Assembly: GCF_000821305.1 (NCBI RefSeq)
Contig: NZ_CCXK01000014.1
Span: 545,445-609,444 of the forward strand
Reading direction: 5' to 3'
DNA: 64,000 nucleotides
Source of the DNA: Clostridium culturomicium
GTDB lineage: Bacteria > Bacillota > Clostridia > Clostridiales > Clostridiaceae
Below, piece after piece: positions 60,967 to 64,000 of this stretch. Each line of letters begins with the position of its first letter. Position 1 is the stretch's first letter. Below the pieces are notes generated by a model. The model did not search any database and was not told the origin of the DNA. It worked only from the letters and a program-made list of their open reading frames with translations. A program made the position numbers and the translations under genes.

Positions 60967-61042
60967 TGGAGCTCATAACCGGGATTGAACCGGTGACCTC
61001 CACCTTACCAAGGTGACGCTCTACCTACTGAGCTATATGAGC
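60967..61042 (-). tRNA. tRNA-Thr (anticodon GGT)
   Basis: A 76-nt cloverleaf: acceptor GCTCATA/TATGAGC, D arm GCTC...GAGC, anticodon loop TTGGTAA with anticodon GGT, T arm ACCGG TTCAATC CCGGT. The 3' CCA is encoded. It reads threonine codons ACC and ACT. It is co-transcribed with tuf copy 2, a common arrangement. Confidence 0.98.
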
Positions 61043-61088
61043 ATTCAATACTAAATTTAAGCTTATAAAATACTTTTATCAGTTTTTT

Positions 61089-61117
61089 ATTATATATTAA
61101 ACTAAATCATTTGTCAA
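61089..61117 (-). promoter_or_regulatory. Sigma-A promoter of tRNA-Thr and tuf copy 2
   Basis: Perfect consensus: -35 TTGACA (61112-61117), -10 TATAAT (61089-61094), 17-nt spacer. Among the strongest-looking promoters in the window, fitting the demand for EF-Tu. Confidence 0.93.
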
Positions 61118-61124
61118 CACGGTT

Positions 61125-61766
61125 TCAGCTTTGTTCCAAACACTTTTCAAGCTTTCTTTTCACTCGCTGTAACGCATTATCAATAGACTTAGCTTGCCTG
61201 TCTAAATCACTTGCAATTTCTTGATAGGATTTCCCATCAAGATATGAATTTAGAACCTCCATCTCTAAACTTGATAGAACTTCTCCTATCTTACTTTCAA
61301 TATTCTCCATTTCCTCTCGGTCAATGATAAGTTCTTCAGGGTCAGATACCTTTATACCGGATATTATATCCAATAATGTCCTATCTGATTCCTCATCATA
61401 TATAGGTTTATTCAAAGATATATAAGTATTAAGCGGAATATGCTTTTGTCTCGTTGCTGTCTTAACTGCCGTTATTATCTGTCTAGTTATACATAACTCT
61501 GCAAATACCTTAAAGGATGCTAGTTTATCGTCTTTAAAATCTCTGATAGCTTTAAAAAGACCTATCATTCCCTCCTGGTATATATCTTCCTTGTCTGCCC
61601 CAATTAAAAAATAAGATTTTGCTTTGGATTTTACAAAGTTTTGATATTTACAGAGAAGATATTCCAAGGCTCTGTCGTTACCTTCTTTTGCCATAGCTAC
61701 TACTTCTTCATCTTTTTTCCCTACAAATATGGAGTTGTGTTCATTATTGCTATTTTCATTCCCCAA
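61125..61766 (-). CDS. sigH: RNA polymerase sigma-H factor
   Basis: Sigma-70 family factor that starts sporulation and other post-exponential genes, 213 residues. Region 2 (GADKEDIYQEGMIGLFKAI, about 58-76) and region 4 (EMEVLNSYLDGKSYQEIASDL) are intact. The start is the TTG at 61766, 6 nt after a GGAGGGG SD; the frame extends 17 codons further upstream without similarity. It is the usual clostridial neighbour of rlmB and the NYN nuclease gene. Confidence 0.95.
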   Translation of the reverse strand: MGNENSNNEHNSIFVGKKDEEVVAMAKEGNDRALEYLLCKYQNFVKSKAKSYFLIGADKEDIYQEGMIGLFKAIRDFKDDKLASFKVFAELCITRQIITAVKTATRQKHIPLNTYISLNKPIYDEESDRTLLDIISGIKVSDPEELIIDREEMENIESKIGEVLSSLEMEVLNSYLDGKSYQEIASDLDRQAKSIDNALQRVKRKLEKCLEQS

Positions 61767-61802
61767 CAATATCCCCTCCAAAGCGTAAATAACCTCAACT
61801 AA

Positions 61803-61832
61803 ATTATACATTAACAAATTTTATGTAGTCAA
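61803..61832 (-). promoter_or_regulatory. Sigma-A-type promoter of sigH
   Basis: -35 TTGACT (61827-61832) and -10 TATAAT (61803-61808) with an 18-nt spacer. It gives sigH its own transcription start inside the gap after the NYN nuclease gene. Confidence 0.75.
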
Positions 61833-61838
61833 GATTAA

Positions 61839-62348
61839 TTACCTACTTCTCCTAATCTTTTCTAATTTTTCAGCACTTTCTTTATCAATATACTCTTCAA
61901 AGAGATTTCTTTGGGTTCCCCCAGTGGTTTCACAACGTTTAGCTATCCTATTCTTCTCATCATTTATCCAATGATAAAACTCCAAAGAGGAAACTCTACT
62001 TGCTCCTCTTTGGAAAATCAACTGCTGTTCTAACGAATCAGAAGTTACTACATAGACCTCAGATTTTCTACCAATATTATTAACTGTTCTTTCAATATAA
62101 CTATCAGCAGTCTCATCTGTCTTTGTAAATACTATTGTCAAATTGCCGATTCTCTCTTTTTTTTCTAAGCTTCCTTTAACCATATGAGCATCAAATACCA
62201 ATACCACCTTACACCCCTTATAGGCAGCATAGTTTAATAGCAAATCAATCAGCTTAGTTCTTGCACTTTCGTAGCTATCATTTTTCAAGCTATTTAATTC
62301 CGGCCAACTATTAATTACATTATATCCATCCACGAAAATATGTTTCAA
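61839..62348 (-). CDS. NYN-domain ribonuclease, YacP/Rae1-like
   Basis: PIN-like nuclease of 169 residues. Acidic residues of the active site are seen in FVDGYNVINSW (about 5-15), VLVFDAH (about 49-55) and TDETADSYIER with VVTSDS. In B. subtilis the homologue Rae1 cuts mRNA in the ribosomal A site. Conserved placement between rlmB and sigH supports the assignment; substrate in this organism is unknown. Confidence 0.88.
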   Translation of the reverse strand: MKHIFVDGYNVINSWPELNSLKNDSYESARTKLIDLLLNYAAYKGCKVVLVFDAHMVKGSLEKKERIGNLTIVFTKTDETADSYIERTVNNIGRKSEVYVVTSDSLEQQLIFQRGASRVSSLEFYHWINDEKNRIAKRCETTGGTQRNLFEEYIDKESAEKLEKIRRSR

Positions 62349-62366
62349 TTTACTAACCTCATTATC

Positions 62367-63317
62367 CTATTTTAATCTTTGTTTAAGTATTTCATAGCTA
62401 ATCATTCCGCAGGCAACAGATGCATTTAATGAATTAACCTTTCCTACCATAGGTATTTTCACTAAAACATCACATTTGCTTTTTGTAAGCTTAGAAATTC
62501 CTTTTCCTTCACTTCCAATTACAAGTGCTACTGGACCTTTTAAATCTGCATCATAACAGTATTTTTCACCATGCATATCAGCTCCATATACCCATATACC
62601 AGCTTCCTTTAATTGGTCAACAGCTACATTAATATTTGTAACCTTAGCGATTTTAATATGCTCTGTAGCTCCAGCAGAAGTCTTATATACTGTAGCTGTA
62701 ACCCCTACATTTTTTCTTTTTGGAATTATTATTCCATGAACGCCACATACTTCTGCAATTCTTATTATTGATCCAAAGTTATGAGGATCTTCTATTTCAT
62801 CAAGAACTAATATAAATGGATCCTCTTCTTTTTCCTTAGCACCCATTATTATGTCTTCTATTGAAAAATATGTATACGGTGTAACTATTGCTATAACACC
62901 TTGATGAGCGCCTGTTTCGCTCATACCATCTAATTTAGCTCTCTCAACATATTTAACAACAACTGACTTTTCTTGTGCTAATGCTGTAACAACACTAATT
63001 GAACCCTTAGTATCACCTTTAGCTATCATTATGTACTCTATAGTTCTATCAGATTTTAAAGCTTCTATAACAGCATTTCTTCCTTCTATCATATCTTCTC
63101 TTGCAGCCGCTTCAAATCTCTCTGCTCTTACAAACTCTTGTGCTTGCTCTCTACCATAGTTCTTTTCTCTTCTTGGAGCTGGTGAATATTCATTTCTATA
63201 TTCCTCTCCGCTTCCACGCTTAGTCATATGTTGGTCTCTTCTGTTCTTGCCTGTACGTTTTGGCTTTGCTACTTCTCCTGAACCATAACCACTTTTGTTT
63301 TTTCTTCCATATTCCAT
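62367..63317 (-). CDS. rlmB: 23S rRNA 2'-O-methyltransferase RlmB-type (TrmH/SpoU family)
   Basis: SPOUT methyltransferase expected to modify G2251 of 23S rRNA. The family motifs are LDEIEDPHNFGSIIRIAEVCG, then ALVIGSEGKGISKL and VNSLNASVACGMISYE. The core begins near residue 76 (IEGRNAVIEAL). Before it lies a basic, low-complexity N-terminus of about 74 residues, longer than in E. coli RlmB. It lies 18 bp before the NYN nuclease gene. Confidence 0.92.
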   Translation of the reverse strand: MEYGRKNKSGYGSGEVAKPKRTGKNRRDQHMTKRGSGEEYRNEYSPAPRREKNYGREQAQEFVRAERFEAAAREDMIEGRNAVIEALKSDRTIEYIMIAKGDTKGSISVVTALAQEKSVVVKYVERAKLDGMSETGAHQGVIAIVTPYTYFSIEDIIMGAKEKEEDPFILVLDEIEDPHNFGSIIRIAEVCGVHGIIIPKRKNVGVTATVYKTSAGATEHIKIAKVTNINVAVDQLKEAGIWVYGADMHGEKYCYDADLKGPVALVIGSEGKGISKLTKSKCDVLVKIPMVGKVNSLNASVACGMISYEILKQRLK

Positions 63318-63398
63318 CTTTATCTCTCCTATTACTATTTTGTTTAATATTTTTCTTTAGTTTATTATCAATATTTATTTACCTTAATATATATTTTT

Positions 63399-64000
63399 TT
63401 AAAGATTATTATATTTATCTCTCATTTCTATAACTCTTCCACAAGTCATAGCTCCCTCTGTGCAAGGTCCTTTAACGCATGCTGGACCACACCCTATAAA
63501 TATATTAGGTGCTACTGCTTTTGCTTGTCTAAGCATTTCGTCAGCCATATCTCTAATTTCCCACTGAGCTCTATCACAGCATCTGTGTCTAAAGAAATGC
63601 TTTAATTCCCTAGCATTCATAGTAACTATAATCTTTGTTTCACATGCATTGGGAAACACATATCTAGCATCTTCTATTGCAGTTTTCTCTGCCTTTGACC
63701 TCAATGACTTAAGTTCTTTTTCTGTAAGCTCTTCAACATTTTTGCTAGCTTTAAATTTTTCAATAGATTTATCTAAGATTTCAGCCTTTAATATTTCAAC
63801 TATCTTATCATAATCCTCTTGATCCCTTTTCATCGCTTCTACAAATATTTTCTTACACTCTTCATTTGCAGCAATAGCTGGTGGAATTATATACTCAAAT
63901 GCTGCTAGCTTAACATATCTTTGACTTTGCTGTGAATACGAAGCAACTCTGTGTCTAACTAATTGATGTGTTAAACTTCTTGATACACCCTCAATAGCAA
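63399..64000 (-). CDS. thyX: FAD-dependent thymidylate synthase ThyX, 5' end outside window
   Basis: Makes dTMP from dUMP using methylene-tetrahydrofolate and FAD. The frame stays open to the window edge. The ThyX signature RHRVASYSQQSQRY is encoded at about 63870-63960, upstream of the internal ATG at 63833 which is not the true start. The C-terminal half has RELKHFFRHRCCDRAQWEIR. The final CGPACVKGPCTEGAMTCG is cysteine-rich. It is the first gene of the group leading to rlmB. Confidence 0.95.
   Translation of the reverse strand, partial: AIEGVSRSLTHQLVRHRVASYSQQSQRYVKLAAFEYIIPPAIAANEECKKIFVEAMKRDQEDYDKIVEILKAEILDKSIEKFKASKNVEELTEKELKSLRSKAEKTAIEDARYVFPNACETKIIVTMNARELKHFFRHRCCDRAQWEIRDMADEMLRQAKAVAPNIFIGCGPACVKGPCTEGAMTCGRVIEMRDKYNNL

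Noticed and set aside
1..64000. CRISPR arrays, insertion sequences, prophage or defence genes
   Set aside because: No regularly spaced repeats, complete transposase, integrase or known defence domain were seen on either strand.

Overview
The window is a low-GC, anaerobic, spore-forming Firmicute chromosome, most likely Clostridium sensu stricto. The reasons are the AT-rich intergenic DNA, the clostridial order of the ribosomal and RNA polymerase operons, sigma-H and a CwlD-type amidase, an energy-coupling (ECF) transporter core beside truA, and a complete methylaspartate pathway of glutamate fermentation. The methylaspartate ammonia-lyase matches the residue numbering known from C. tetanomorphum exactly (H194, D238, E273, D307, K331), but the species cannot be fixed from this window. 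Nearly every gene is on the minus strand.

Layout. 1-4.5 kb: the cyclic-di-AMP synthase pair (cdaR partial, cdaA), a plus-strand membrane-anchored unknown with a 35-residue companion, and an anti-sigma/ECF sigma pair. 4.9-6.2 kb: an isolated M1-like metallopeptidase. 6.7-16.8 kb: one long unit read as regulator-glmS-glmL-glmE-mal-fumA-fumB-citD-citE-citF, which turns glutamate into methylaspartate, mesaconate, citramalate and finally acetate plus pyruvate. It has a sigma-A promoter, a perfect 11-bp inverted-repeat operator just downstream of the predicted transcription start, and a strong terminator. 16.9-22.7 kb: CwlD-like amidase, Na/phosphate symporter with PhoU domain, oleate hydratase with a TetR regulator and a 57-bp perfect palindrome between them, and a small DUF3892 protein.

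22.9-42.8 kb: rplM-rpsI, the ECF module with truA, then the S10-spc-alpha superoperon running from rpsJ to rplQ and including secY, adk, map, infA, a KOW protein and rpoA. 43.6-48.3 kb: the str operon (rpsL, rpsG, fusA, tuf) with an L7Ae-family gene upstream. 48.4-59.4 kb: rpoC, rpoB, rplL, rplJ, rplA, rplK, nusG, secE, rpmG. 59.7-64 kb: a second, almost identical tuf, tRNA-Thr(GGT), sigH, a NYN nuclease, rlmB and a 5'-truncated thyX.

Several sigma-A promoters with 17- or 18-bp spacers can be read directly, and RNA leaders sit before rplJ, rpsJ and rplM. I corrected many gene starts using Shine-Dalgarno (SD) positions. Small genes found by reading the gaps are rpmJ, rpmD, rpmG and a 35-codon ORF; cdaR and thyX run off the window ends.

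Most of the window is conserved housekeeping DNA and I found no convincing new defence or mobile system. The parts most worth a second look are regulatory: the glutamate-operon operator, the oleate hydratase palindrome, Pho-box-like repeats upstream of the phosphate symporter, and intercistronic hairpins in the translation operons. The M1-like peptidase and the plus-strand gene pair are the least explained proteins.
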